Made by a program: the position numbers and the translations under genes | Notes under the pieces: generated by a model | The model's database searches: none | The model's input: the letters and a program-made list of their open reading frames with translations, nothing else | What the model was told of the DNA's origin: nothing | In this document: positions 1 through 7,470 of the stretch, in pieces | Numbering within the stretch: the first letter of the stretch is position 1 | How the letters are laid out: every line of letters starts with the position of its first letter | DNA from: Actinomadura barringtoniae | GTDB lineage: Bacteria; Actinomycetota; Actinomycetes; Streptosporangiales; Streptosporangiaceae | DNA: 64,000 nt | NCBI RefSeq assembly: GCF_017573505.1 | Contig: NZ_JAGEOJ010000018.1 | Coordinates: 124,001-188,000 of the forward strand | Reading direction: 5' to 3'

Positions 1-231
1 TGGGGCGTCCTGGCCTGGGAGCCCCTGGGCAAGCGCCTGGTCGTCGAGCAGATCTACGACCACCACGGCAACGTAGGGATGAACAGCACCCCGCTCCTGG
101 TCTTCGACGCCTGGGAGCACGCGTACTACCTGCAGTACCGCAACGTGCGCCCGGACTACGTCCAGAAGCTCTGGTCCCTGGTCAACTGGACCGACGTCAA
201 CACACGCTTCAACAAGGCCCGCGCCGCCTAA
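1..231 (+). CDS. Fe/Mn superoxide dismutase, C-terminal part
   Basis: The window opens inside this gene; 76 C-terminal residues are present and the start lies upstream. The family converts superoxide to peroxide and oxygen. The metal-binding signature DAWEHAYY is intact: its Asp and His are the last two metal ligands of the Fe/Mn-SOD fold. The segment just before it (QIYDHHGN) and the tail (NVRPDYVQKLW...VNW) also match the family. It ends with TAA, and the next gene runs convergently. Whether the enzyme uses Fe or Mn cannot be decided from this fragment. Family assignment is secure. Confidence 0.93.
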   Translation, partial: WGVLAWEPLGKRLVVEQIYDHHGNVGMNSTPLLVFDAWEHAYYLQYRNVRPDYVQKLWSLVNWTDVNTRFNKARAA

Positions 232-264
232 GAACGTGCGGCGCCCGCCAGGCCGGGATCGTGC

Positions 265-798
265 TCAGAACCTTTCCTCGTGGCCCGGCGGGCGCCGCAC
301 CCCGCGGTACTCCCCGTTCGGTACGGCCAGTTCCCAGGCCCGCTCAAACGCGTCACTCAGCGCCGCGACGACCTCAGGATCACGCGTGACCTGCGCGTCC
401 ACATACTCATCGTCGCCGTCCAAAACGTTGAAGATGGCGCACTCGTCAAGGACGAAAAAGTCGTTGCCAGGCAGCAGCAAAGCCGAGGTGAGACGCCTGG
501 GAAGCCAACGCAGCCGCTCGTGCACGCTGGCGATATCCACCGCCATCCGCTGATACTCCGACAACGGCTCCGACACCACACGCACTCGCCGGAACGGATA
601 CCCGTCCGCCTCATGCTTCTTCAGACTCTCGGTATGGGCCGAGGTCGCCTCCCGCACGACGCCCTGATCACCCGAACGCCAAGCGTTCAACAGCCCTGAG
701 TCGACGCTGTAGCGATCGCGCATCTCGACCTTACGAACCTCCTGCGGATCGCCCGTCCAAAGCAACTCGCTCCGCTGCTGGCGAGAGATCGATTCCAT
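265..798 (-). CDS. DUF6879 family protein, copy 1
   Basis: A 177-residue soluble protein with no signal peptide or membrane segment. It shares with two other proteins in this cluster (830-1345 and 3298-3807) an N-terminal MESIS..RR..LL motif, a central RRVRVVSEPLSEYQ block, a WLPRR block, an LPGND.FVLDE block and a C-terminal FNVLDG block. These are hallmarks of the actinobacterial DUF6879 family, which often lies next to XRE-DUF5753 regulators. Biochemical function is unknown. A strong ribosome site (GAGGGAGCGC before ATG) fixes the start. It is the last gene of a minus-strand run, 31 bp after copy 2. The C-terminal extension (RRPPGHEERF) is unique to this copy. Confidence 0.85.
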   Translation of the reverse strand: MESISRQQRSELLWTGDPQEVRKVEMRDRYSVDSGLLNAWRSGDQGVVREATSAHTESLKKHEADGYPFRRVRVVSEPLSEYQRMAVDIASVHERLRWLPRRLTSALLLPGNDFFVLDECAIFNVLDGDDEYVDAQVTRDPEVVAALSDAFERAWELAVPNGEYRGVRRPPGHEERF

Positions 799-829
799 GC
801 GCTCCCTCTCGTGGAACGGTGTGAACGGC

Positions 830-1345
830 CTAGCGGGCCCGTTGATACTCGTAGTGCGGTACGGCCAGCTCCCAGGCAGCCTCGAAGGCGTTGATGCAGA
901 ACTTCACGACCTCGGGATCGCGGCTGTACTGGGGTTGGGACTTGTCGTCGTTGCCGTTCAGTACGTTGAACATGGCAGCTGTGCCGTCCATGACGAACGC
1001 GTCGTTGCCGGGCAGTGGAACGGCAGACACCAGGCGCCTTGGCAGCCACCGCAACTGCTCGCCCTCATCGACGGCCAGCCCGCTGAACCGAACCGCCATC
1101 TGCTGATAGTCCGAAAGAGGCTCGGACACCACCCGGACCCTGCGGAACGTCTGACCATGGGCGGTCATGGATGCCATCGATTCGGCCCATTCCGCGTAGC
1201 TGGCTTCCACCGTGTCGAGGTCCCCTGCGAGCCAGGCTTTGAGGTCATCGCCGTCCATGCCGTAGTTGTCACGCAGCTCCAGCTTCATCAGGTCGCGCGT
1301 GGCGTCAAGCAGCTCGCGCCTGCGCTGGATGGAGATCGACTCCAT
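830..1345 (-). CDS. DUF6879 family protein, copy 2
   Basis: A 171-residue paralogue of the flanking DUF6879 genes, with the same conserved blocks (RRVRVVSEPLSDYQ, LRWLPRRL, LPGNDAFVMD, FNVLNGNDD) and a Trp/Tyr-rich C-terminus (AWELAVPHYEYQ). The frame is open further upstream, but AAGGAGCACC sits directly before the ATG at 1345 and the N-terminus MESISIQRRRELL aligns with the two paralogues, so this start was chosen. It lies 14 bp downstream of a small unknown gene and is probably cotranscribed with it. Function unknown; the context suggests it works with the XRE/DUF397 proteins upstream. Confidence 0.85.
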   Translation of the reverse strand: MESISIQRRRELLDATRDLMKLELRDNYGMDGDDLKAWLAGDLDTVEASYAEWAESMASMTAHGQTFRRVRVVSEPLSDYQQMAVRFSGLAVDEGEQLRWLPRRLVSAVPLPGNDAFVMDGTAAMFNVLNGNDDKSQPQYSRDPEVVKFCINAFEAAWELAVPHYEYQRAR

Positions 1346-1359
1346 GGTGCTCCTTCGCA

Positions 1360-1764
1360 TCAGTGGCATTTCTGGGCGGTGGATACGACAGCGGTGTGCA
1401 GGTGGACCGAGCCGCCGCTGATCCACTCGCCCCAGCAGACGTCGCTGCCTGACTGAAGATCGTGAAGGGCCTGGTCGTACGGCCGATCGTTGTTGAAGAA
1501 GCCGGTGCCACGCCACTGACCACGGAGCCACTCAACGGCGTCTCCAGGGCCCTTCGGTGTGAGCATCAGGGCACTTTGTGGCTTCTTTAGCCAGTCCCTA
1601 ATGACTTTCGGCGCCGCCGGCGACCGCAGGTCTCGTCGCTCGGCTTCATTGCCGTACGTGCTCCCGTCCATGCGGGACAGGTAGCAGTGCCAGTGCAGCT
1701 CCCGCTGCTTCCAGACGTCCGGCGCCTCCTTCAGGTGCGCGTCGTAGTCGAAGTCCGGAATCAC
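1360..1764 (-). CDS. Hypothetical protein coupled to DUF397 gene
   Basis: A protein of 134 residues that I do not recognise. The GTG start at 1764 overlaps the TGA of the DUF397 gene in a 4-nt GTGA, the usual sign of translational coupling; a longer reading frame exists but would run into that gene. The sequence is rich in Trp and charged residues (e.g. DWLKKPQSALML, VEWLRGQWRGTGFFNN), with three Cys and several His but no clear motif, signal peptide or membrane helix. It lies between DUF397 and DUF6879 genes, so a shared regulatory role is plausible, but this is inference from position. Confidence 0.65.
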   Translation of the reverse strand: MIPDFDYDAHLKEAPDVWKQRELHWHCYLSRMDGSTYGNEAERRDLRSPAAPKVIRDWLKKPQSALMLTPKGPGDAVEWLRGQWRGTGFFNNDRPYDQALHDLQSGSDVCWGEWISGGSVHLHTAVVSTAQKCH

Positions 1765-1961
1765 ACCGGTATCCCTGCGACCGTCGGAAGGTCGAACTCG
1801 CCGGTCTTCACTCCGGCGATGAAGTCCGACCACTCCTGGTGGTCGAAGACCGACGTGCCGCCCCTCTCGTCAGTGACGACGACGGCCTCCCGAACGATCG
1901 CGACGTTGACGCAGCCACACGTCTCCTGCTGGCCGTCACACCTGCTGGACCTTCTGAACAC
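1761..1961 (-). CDS. DUF397 domain protein
   Basis: A protein of 66 residues. The layout is that of DUF397: an N-terminal FRRSSRC, a central stretch CVNVAIVREAVVVTDER and a C-terminal EWSDFIAGVKTGEFDL. These small actinobacterial proteins are usually encoded beside XRE-DUF5753 regulators; in Streptomyces the Scr1/Scr2 pair and the whiJ locus are known examples. The start is GTG at 1961. A perfect 13-bp inverted repeat lies upstream, so it may begin its own transcript. The XRE partner is encoded about 470 bp upstream at 2434-3291, with one gene in between. Confidence 0.8.
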   Translation of the reverse strand: MFRRSSRCDGQQETCGCVNVAIVREAVVVTDERGGTSVFDHQEWSDFIAGVKTGEFDLPTVAGIPV

Positions 1962-1982
1962 GGGATCTCCTCAGGGATGGGA

Positions 1983-2040
1983 CCCCGGCCGGGCCGGACA
2001 ACGGGGTCGAGCTTGTGACAACTCAGCGGCCCGGCCGGGG
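1983..2040 (-). terminator. 13-bp perfect inverted repeat, terminator-like
   Basis: Arms CCCCGGCCGGGCC (1983-1995) and GGCCCGGCCGGGG (2028-2040) are perfectly complementary around a 32-nt loop. The repeat begins two bases after the stop codon of the gene at 2043-2399 and precedes the DUF397 gene. A factor-independent or attenuator role is likely. There is no U-tract, which is common in such GC-rich genomes. Confidence 0.6.
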
Positions 2041-2042
2041 AG

Positions 2043-2399
2043 CTATAGATGCTGTGCGCGGTTTCGAACCGGCTGGAGGCGAGCGCCCAGCTCTGCGGCG
2101 ATCGGGCCGACCACGCTCATGGGGTCGTCTGCCGGTCCGAGAGACCGCCCGTCCTCAGCCCAGACGTACTGCCACTCGCCGTCGATGAAGTCGCAGACGA
2201 TGTTGGTCTTGCGGGTCGGGTCCCGGATGTTGATGACGTTCAGCGTCACGAGCCCGAGCCGCTCGATGATGCCGCACGCCAGGCCCGGATGAACGGCGAC
2301 GTACTTGTCCAGCTCCGACAGGCGAGCCCTGCGCTGACTCACCAGGGCCAGAGCGTCGGTCGAGAAGTCGGCCCTGTTCGTGGCCTTGTCGAAGCTCAT
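2043..2399 (-). CDS. Hypothetical protein in the XRE/DUF6879 cluster
   Basis: A 118-residue soluble protein beginning MSFDKATNRADF. A segment near residues 60-85 (VCDFIDGEWQYVWAEDGRSLG) looks like a beta-rich domain, but I cannot name the family. It has no signal peptide or membrane segment. The ATG at 2399 has no recognisable ribosome site, so the transcript may be leaderless or coupled to the XRE gene, which ends 34 bp upstream. A perfect hairpin follows the stop. Function unknown. Confidence 0.65.
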   Translation of the reverse strand: MSFDKATNRADFSTDALALVSQRRARLSELDKYVAVHPGLACGIIERLGLVTLNVINIRDPTRKTNIVCDFIDGEWQYVWAEDGRSLGPADDPMSVVGPIAAELGARLQPVRNRAQHL

Positions 2400-2433
2400 G
2401 ACAATGACGCTAAGAGCGTGTCAGCTTGTACGG

Positions 2434-3291
2434 CTACGAAATTGCGTCTGATTGCGCCAGACGTTCGCGAGCGGTTTCGATCAAGGCTCTGGCGGGGTCT
2501 CCGTAGACGGCCATGTCGTGGAGGATCGCGAACAGCCTCAAGTAGTAGGCGATCTCGTCGGGGCGGTTGGTCCGTACGCCGCCCGACCAGAATTCGGTTC
2601 GAACCAGCTGGTCATCGAAGCAGTAGAAGCCTTCACCTGCAAAGATCGTCCGAACCCGTCCCGGCGGGATGACGCCAAGAGCTACGTTGGGCAGCCTGGA
2701 GACGCGGATCAGGAAGTCATACTGCTCGTTCATCGCGCCAACACCGCCGACGATGTGGGCCAGCACTCCCGATTCGATCACGAAGGAGTACCGGTTCCTC
2801 CCTGAGGTGACCAGGTGCTGGCGGGAGAGACGCGCCTGCGCTGCCGCCTCCAGCTCATCGGTCGGCAACTCGAACAGGAATGCGGTCGATGCCATGACGC
2901 CGCGGGCGTAGCCCGGAGTTTGCAGGATGCCAGGCACTCTGGCCGATTCGTACACGCGCAGGAGCTCAGTGCGCTCGTAGAGAGTTGTAGCGCTGCCTTG
3001 GAGGTGTTTCTGCCCGGCGCGGAGTTCCTGCCTCCACTCCACCCACATCTGCTCGATCTCGCGATGAACCGCGATCAGTTCTGGGATCTGCCGTGCGACG
3101 GCGCAGGCGATGCACCATGCCCGGATGTCTTCTTCGGAAGGGTTCTGCTGCCCTGTGCCAATCCGCGAGACCTTCGAGGGGTGCCACCCGAGGATCGCTG
3201 CCAGCTCCTTGCCGCTCAGACCGGCATCGCGCCGGATGTCCCGGAGCCTGGTGGCGAACGCCTTCTTGGCGGCGGCTGCCTGTTCGGACAA
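2434..3291 (-). CDS. XRE-family regulator with DUF5753 domain
   Basis: A protein of 285 residues. Residues 10-65 form a Cro/C1-type helix-turn-helix (TRLRDIRRDAGLSGKELA, then ILGWHPSKVSRIGTGQQNP). The rest matches DUF5753, with VYESARVPGILQTPGYAR and the late GEGFYCFDD segment. Such proteins (WhiJ and relatives in Streptomyces) are DNA-binding regulators of development and antibiotic production, usually paired with DUF397 proteins. The TTG start at 3291 has no good ribosome site and lies 6 bp after the DUF6879 stop, so translation is probably coupled; the exact start is uncertain. It is the only DNA-binding protein in this cluster and so the likely user of the ATTGC repeats at 2440 and 4044. 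Confidence 0.88.
   Translation of the reverse strand: MSEQAAAAKKAFATRLRDIRRDAGLSGKELAAILGWHPSKVSRIGTGQQNPSEEDIRAWCIACAVARQIPELIAVHREIEQMWVEWRQELRAGQKHLQGSATTLYERTELLRVYESARVPGILQTPGYARGVMASTAFLFELPTDELEAAAQARLSRQHLVTSGRNRYSFVIESGVLAHIVGGVGAMNEQYDFLIRVSRLPNVALGVIPPGRVRTIFAGEGFYCFDDQLVRTEFWSGGVRTNRPDEIAYYLRLFAILHDMAVYGDPARALIETARERLAQSDAIS
2440..2456 (-). promoter_or_regulatory. Paired ATTGC half-sites upstream of 2399 gene
   Basis: ATTGCG occurs at 2441-2446 and 2451-2456, a 10-bp period, just upstream of the gene starting at 2399. The same spacing of ATTGC half-sites occurs at 4044-4060 near another gene start of the cluster. This copy overlaps the 3' end of the XRE gene, so the repetition could be partly coding. 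A candidate operator only. Confidence 0.35.
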
Positions 3292-3297
3292 CGTCGG

Positions 3298-3807
3298 CTA
3301 CGGCTGATATTCGTGATGCGGGATGGCCATCGCGAAGGCGGCTGTGACGGCATCCCGGCAGAACTTCACGGCTTCCGAGTCCCGATAGACCTGGAACTCG
3401 GCCCTGTCATCCCGACCATCGAGAACGTTGAACATGGCCACCTCGCCATCGAGAACGAAGCAGTCATTGCCGGGCAGCGGCAGGACCGACACGAGTCGCC
3501 TGGGCAGGTAGCGCATGTCCTCACCGGCGGCCACGGCCGGCCCCGCGAAGTCGTAGGCGTACCGCTGGTACTCCGAGAGCGGCTCGGAGACCACCCGAAC
3601 ACGCCGCCAGGTCCGGCCCTCGGTGAGATCGGAGGCGACCGTGTCGGCCCACTGCTGAGCCACCTCCGCGATGCCTGCGAACCCACCAGTGCGCCAGGCC
3701 GCGAAGTTGCCGGCGTCTGCCGCGTAGTTATCTCGCAGTTCCACCTTCAGGATCTCCTGGGCGCTCTGCAGCAGTTCGCCTCGCCGTTCGAGCGAGATCA
3801 ATTCCAT
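3298..3807 (-). CDS. DUF6879 family protein, copy 3
   Basis: A 169-residue paralogue of the genes at 265-798 and 830-1345. Its conserved blocks are MELISLERRGELL, RRVRVVSEPLSEYQ, MRYLPRRL, LPLPGNDCFVLDGE and FNVLDGRDD. The start is supported by GGAGGAGCATT before the ATG and by alignment with the paralogues. Its first 80 bases overlap the end of the upstream small gene in another frame. It precedes the XRE gene by 6 bp, so the two are almost certainly one transcript. Function unknown; the tight coupling to an XRE-DUF5753 regulator is the main clue. Confidence 0.87.
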   Translation of the reverse strand: MELISLERRGELLQSAQEILKVELRDNYAADAGNFAAWRTGGFAGIAEVAQQWADTVASDLTEGRTWRRVRVVSEPLSEYQRYAYDFAGPAVAAGEDMRYLPRRLVSVLPLPGNDCFVLDGEVAMFNVLDGRDDRAEFQVYRDSEAVKFCRDAVTAAFAMAIPHHEYQP

Positions 3808-4051
3808 AATGCTCCTCCACGTACTTATGCACGAGCAGTTCGATCAGCGCGTCCGGTAGCTCCGCCGAGGTTTCTCTGGGCTTCAACGCTATGAGCTGCT
3901 CCTTGACCCCGTCGCTGCATCGATCGCCTTGCGCGATCCAGGTCCCCCGGGTGGTGCGGTAGAAGGCTGGACAGTCAGGGCCTACGCCGGAGCCGGGGTC
4001 CTTGCAATAGAAGGTGAGCCGCGGGACATCGTCAGCAGAGGGTGATTGCAT
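3728..4051 (-). CDS. Small hypothetical protein at head of the cluster
   Basis: A protein of 107 residues starting MQSPSADDVPRLTFYCKDP. A perfect AGGAGG lies 9 nt before the ATG at 4051, so this start is preferred to any further upstream. Three Cys are spread through CKDP, PDCPAFYRT and DRCSDGV, a pattern compatible with a small metal- or disulfide-stabilised fold, but I do not recognise the family. The 3' end overlaps the DUF6879 gene by 80 nt, unusually long for this genome. It is the first gene of the run, directly next to the GATTGCA repeats. Confidence 0.6.
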   Translation of the reverse strand: MQSPSADDVPRLTFYCKDPGSGVGPDCPAFYRTTRGTWIAQGDRCSDGVKEQLIALKPRETSAELPDALIELLVHKYVEEHYGIDLARTARRTAAERPGDPEGGTAR

Positions 4052-4060
4052 CCGATTGCA
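4044..4060 (-). promoter_or_regulatory. GATTGCA direct repeat over a start codon
   Basis: GATTGCA occurs at 4044-4050 and 4054-4060 with a 10-bp period, overlapping the ATG (4049-4051) and lying just beside the AGGAGG of the first gene of the DUF6879/XRE cluster. One-turn spacing and location suggest an operator, possibly for the XRE protein encoded at 2434-3291. That assignment is inference. Confidence 0.4.
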
Positions 4061-4198
4061 CCTCCTGGTTGGGACTATCACTATGGTTCGGCTGGTAGCT
4101 CCAAGCAAGACTGGTGCTCCGGTTACCGGCAGGTATGTCACGGGTCGCGCTGGTGTTGCGGGGGATTTCCTTGGGGATGAAGTGCCCTAGGGGGCTCA

Positions 4199-5800
4199 AT
4201 GGGGGAGGTTGCGCCGCTGGCGCCGGACGATCCTCGGGAGATCGGCGGGTATCGGCTGGAGGGGCGGCTTGGGGCGGGCGGTCAGGGCGTCGTCTATCTG
4301 GGGCGCGCCAAGGACTGGACGCCGGTCGCGGTCAAGGTGCTGCACGGCGATGGGGACTTTGACGCGCAGCAGTCGTTGCTGCGTGAGCTGGGGGCGGCTC
4401 GGCGGGTGGCCTCCTTTTGTACGGCGCGGATCTTGGACGCGGGGCCCGTTGGGGAACGGGACGGCTATGTCGTCACCGAGTTCGTGGAGGGGCCGACGCT
4501 GGAGCAGGCCGTTCGGGACTCTGGGCCGATGGGCGGCGCTGACCTGCACCGGCTGGCTGTCGGCACGATCACGGCGTTGACCGCCATTCATGCGGCGGGG
4601 CTTGTTCATGGGGATTTCAAGCCGGCGAATGTGCTGATGTCGTCGGGTGGGCCGAGAGTGATCGACTTTGGGGTCGCTCGGCCTCCGGGTAGGCCGGGTG
4701 GGCTTGTGGTGGGGACGCCCGCTTATATGGCGCCCGAGCAGGTCGCGGGTGGGCCGGTCGGGGCTGAGGCGGATGTTTATGCGTGGGCGGCGACTATGGC
4801 GTACGCGGCGTCCGGTCGGCCGGATATGAGTGGGGTTGCTGAGCCTTTGCGGACGCTTCTTGGGGCTTGTCTCGCTCGGGAGCCGCAGGCTCGTCCGGCT
4901 GCGAGGGAGGTCTTGCTCAAGCTGTTGGAGCAGGGCGATCTTGAGGGCTCGGCCGGGCATGACACGAACGTTCTGCTTGCTGAGGGGGCCACGATCGCGG
5001 CCACTCGGCAGGTCTCGCCTGCGGAGATCGTGCCTACGCCTCGGGGACGGCGGCGTGCGTTGTTGCTCGGCGGGGTCGTGGGGTTGGCGGCGGGGGCTCT
5101 TATCGCTGGGCTGACTGTGGCGGCTTTGCGGCCTGGGGCGCCGTCGCACGAGGCTTCTACGGCGGCCAACTCCGCTACTCCAACGGTCAGTCCTGCCGCT
5201 CCTGCTCAGGTTGCGCAGGCTTCGTTGGCTGCCATGGCCTCGGCTGGGAAAGCCCGATTTACGTTCCAGAGCGAGGGGCAGGACGAGGACTACTTCAGTG
5301 GGGACGGTCGCTTCTCCTATGCGCCGACGGGGACCGCGGACTACGACATGAACGTCACCTACGGGGGTGACGAGTCGACGGCCGAGGTGATCCTGATCGG
5401 CGAGGACGACTATGTGAACGAGTCGGATGGCTGGGAGAAGGGGGCGGGGAGTGATGCCTCTGATGCTGCTCGGCGGATTCGCTGGGCCAGCTCGCCGTTC
5501 AACATCAGGGCGCTGACCTTGGCGTCGAACGACCTGCGTTCGGGCGGTGGCAGCGTTCTCCAGGGGACGGCGGGGCTGGCTGAGTTGGCCTCCGACGGGG
5601 CGGTGGGGGAGTACTACAGGGCTTATAGCGAGGCAGATCCTTCGGGGGTGGTCTCGTTCGCCATGGATCTGAACGGTGATCACACGCCTCGACAGCTGAA
5701 GTTGGAGCTGCCGTCGAACGAGGCTGGGAGCCTGACGGTCGTGGTGGGTTACTCGGGCTGGGGCGGGGCGCAGGATGTTACTGCCCCGTACGTACACTGA
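4199..5800 (+). CDS. Receptor Ser/Thr protein kinase with extracellular sensor domain
   Basis: A 533-residue single-pass kinase. Residues 18-250 form a Hanks kinase domain: glycine loop GAGGQG (25-30), VAVK with Lys46, catalytic loop HGDFKPAN with Asp139 and Asn144, DFG at 156-158 and APE at 178-180. The loop reads HGD instead of HRD, so the arginine that normally contacts the phosphorylated activation loop is missing. A membrane helix spans about 287-310. The external part (about 345-533) resembles the LppX/LprG lipoprotein fold used as a sensor in some actinobacterial kinases. Third codon positions here are visibly less G/C-biased than in the genes from 12 kb on. The thioesterase starts 5 bp downstream. 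Confidence 0.92.
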   Translation: MGEVAPLAPDDPREIGGYRLEGRLGAGGQGVVYLGRAKDWTPVAVKVLHGDGDFDAQQSLLRELGAARRVASFCTARILDAGPVGERDGYVVTEFVEGPTLEQAVRDSGPMGGADLHRLAVGTITALTAIHAAGLVHGDFKPANVLMSSGGPRVIDFGVARPPGRPGGLVVGTPAYMAPEQVAGGPVGAEADVYAWAATMAYAASGRPDMSGVAEPLRTLLGACLAREPQARPAAREVLLKLLEQGDLEGSAGHDTNVLLAEGATIAATRQVSPAEIVPTPRGRRRALLLGGVVGLAAGALIAGLTVAALRPGAPSHEASTAANSATPTVSPAAPAQVAQASLAAMASAGKARFTFQSEGQDEDYFSGDGRFSYAPTGTADYDMNVTYGGDESTAEVILIGEDDYVNESDGWEKGAGSDASDAARRIRWASSPFNIRALTLASNDLRSGGGSVLQGTAGLAELASDGAVGEYYRAYSEADPSGVVSFAMDLNGDHTPRQLKLELPSNEAGSLTVVVGYSGWGGAQDVTAPYVH

Positions 5801-5805
5801 CGCGC

Positions 5806-6222
5806 GTGAACAGCGACTACCTCCACTGGCAGAGCATCCCCACTCGGTGGAAGGACAACGACGTGTACGGGCACGTCAACAACGCCGTCCACTACTCGCT
5901 GATGGACACCGCGATCAACGAGTGGATGATCACCGTGCCGGGGTTCGATCCGCTGGAGAGCGACCAGATCGCCCTGTGCGTGGAGTCGCACTGCGTCTAC
6001 AAGGCCGAGGTTTCGTTCCCGGACACCATTGAGCTGGGGCTGCGGGTCGGGAAGCTGGGGCGGTCGAGCGTTCGCTGGGAGGCGGGGCTTTACCGGAGGT
6101 CAGACGGAGGCCTGATCGCTGAGGGCTACTTCGTGCACGTGTTCGTTGGGCGCACAGATCGGCGTCCGTCCGAGATCGTCGATCCGATTCGCGCCGAGAT
6201 GCAGAAGCTGGTGATCGCTTGA
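5806..6222 (+). CDS. Acyl-CoA thioesterase, hotdog fold
   Basis: A 138-residue protein of the 4-hydroxybenzoyl-CoA thioesterase (FcbC/YbgC-like) group. Residues 14-26 carry the active-site motif RWKDNDVYGHVNN, with the catalytic Asp and the GHVNN loop at the start of the hotdog helix. It should hydrolyse an acyl-CoA to free acid and CoA in the cytoplasm; the substrate cannot be told. The start is GTG at 5806. Its stop overlaps the TTG start of the alcohol dehydrogenase, indicating translational coupling. Confidence 0.85.
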   Translation: MNSDYLHWQSIPTRWKDNDVYGHVNNAVHYSLMDTAINEWMITVPGFDPLESDQIALCVESHCVYKAEVSFPDTIELGLRVGKLGRSSVRWEAGLYRRSDGGLIAEGYFVHVFVGRTDRRPSEIVDPIRAEMQKLVIA

Positions 6223-7343
6223 CCGCCTCCCGTTCCGCTGTGCTCGTTGAGTCGGGGCGTTCGGCTCCGTACGCCGCCTCTCGGCCGCTGGAGGTGACCT
6301 CGCTCCGGCTGGACCCGCCCGGGCCCGGTGAGCTGCTGATCAAGGTGGGGGCGGCGGGGCTCTGCCATTCGGACCTGTCGGTGATCAACGGGTCGCGGCT
6401 TCGGCCGTTGCCCATGGCGCTGGGGCATGAGGCTGCGGGCGAGGTCGTGGAGGCGGGGGACGGGACTGAGTTCCGGGCTGGCGACCATGTTGTGCTGGCG
6501 TTCGTTCCGGCTTGTGGGCACTGCGAGCGGTGTGTGGGCGGGCGTCCGGCGCTGTGCGGGCCGGGGGCGCAGGCGAACGGGGCTGGGACGCTGTTGGGGG
6601 GTGGGCGCCGGTTCGTGGGTGAGGACGGAACTCGGCCGTATCACCATCTGGGGGTTTCCGCGTTCTCTGAATACACGGTGGTGTCGGCGCGTTCGGCCGT
6701 GAAGGTCGACCCTGAGCTGCCGTACGAGATCGCCGCGCTTTTCGGGTGCGCGGTGCTCACGGGCGCCGGCGCTGCTCTTTACAGTGCGGCGATCACGCCT
6801 GGCGACAGCGTCGCGGTCTTCGGGCTGGGTGGGGTCGGGCTGGCTGCTCTGCTTGCTGCCAAGGCCGCTGGTGCTTCGACGCTGATCGCGATTGATGTTG
6901 TTGAGGGCAAGCGGGAGCTGGCGGCCAGGCTTGGCGCTACCCACACGGTTGAGGGCGGAGCGGACGCGGTTGAACGGGTCCGGGAGATCACGGGTGGCGG
7001 GGCTGAGAAGGTCATCGACACGACCGGCGTCGTCCCCGTCCTGGAGCAGTCGTACGCCGCCACCCGGGCCGGCGGCACGACGGTGACGGTGGGACTTCCC
7101 GCTCCTGGCAAGGAGCTCACCCTGCCCGCCCTCAGTCTTGTGGCGGAGGAGAAGACCCTGAAGGGCAGCTATCTGGGCTCGTCGGTCCCGCGCCGCGACA
7201 TTCCCCGCTTCATCGACATGTACAAGTCCGGCTCGCTCCCGGTCGACGCCCTGCTCTCCCACCGGCTCACGCTGGACGAGATCAACGAGGGCTTCGACCG
7301 CCTCCACAGCGCCGAGGCGGTCCGGCAGGTCATCACCTTCTGA
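6219..7343 (+). CDS. Zn-dependent alcohol dehydrogenase (MDR family)
   Basis: A 374-residue class III-like zinc alcohol dehydrogenase. Catalytic zinc ligands Cys49, His70 and Glu71 (GHE) and the four structural zinc cysteines 99, 102, 105 and 113 are all present, followed by a GLGGVG dinucleotide motif. It should oxidise a primary alcohol or S-hydroxymethyl thiol with NAD; the substrate is not evident. The TTG start overlaps the thioesterase stop by 4 nt. The kinase, thioesterase and dehydrogenase sit in tight sequence and may form one operon. Confidence 0.88.
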   Translation: MTASRSAVLVESGRSAPYAASRPLEVTSLRLDPPGPGELLIKVGAAGLCHSDLSVINGSRLRPLPMALGHEAAGEVVEAGDGTEFRAGDHVVLAFVPACGHCERCVGGRPALCGPGAQANGAGTLLGGGRRFVGEDGTRPYHHLGVSAFSEYTVVSARSAVKVDPELPYEIAALFGCAVLTGAGAALYSAAITPGDSVAVFGLGGVGLAALLAAKAAGASTLIAIDVVEGKRELAARLGATHTVEGGADAVERVREITGGGAEKVIDTTGVVPVLEQSYAATRAGGTTVTVGLPAPGKELTLPALSLVAEEKTLKGSYLGSSVPRRDIPRFIDMYKSGSLPVDALLSHRLTLDEINEGFDRLHSAEAVRQVITF

Positions 7344-7346
7344 TTC

Positions 7347-7369
7347 CTCACTGCCCGTGTTCGAGTGAG
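7347..7369 (+). terminator. Short hairpin after alcohol dehydrogenase
   Basis: CTCACT (7347-7352) and AGTGAG (7364-7369) form a 6-bp stem with an 11-nt loop, beginning 4 bp after the stop codon. It is weak but well placed to end the kinase-thioesterase-dehydrogenase transcript. Confidence 0.35.
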
Positions 7370-7426
7370 TGCAGGGCAATTGCGGTTTCTGTAACAGCGT
7401 TGTCACCTGACGCAACGATTGCTCGG

Positions 7427-7436
7427 GCAACGTTGC
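7427..7436. promoter_or_regulatory. GCAACGTTGC palindrome upstream of copper module
   Basis: A perfect 10-bp palindrome lies 87 bp before the first gene of the copper module. No matching regulator is encoded nearby, and the sequence does not resemble the CsoR or CueR sites I know. A possible operator, low certainty. Confidence 0.25.
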
Positions 7437-7470
7437 TCCCCGTTGATCCACCATCACCGGGAGAAGCCGC

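Noticed and set aside
4196..5797. Long open frame antisense to the receptor kinase gene
   Set aside because: Its codon pattern is a mirror of the kinase gene, the product is Arg/Pro-rich without domains, and the sense strand has a full set of kinase motifs.
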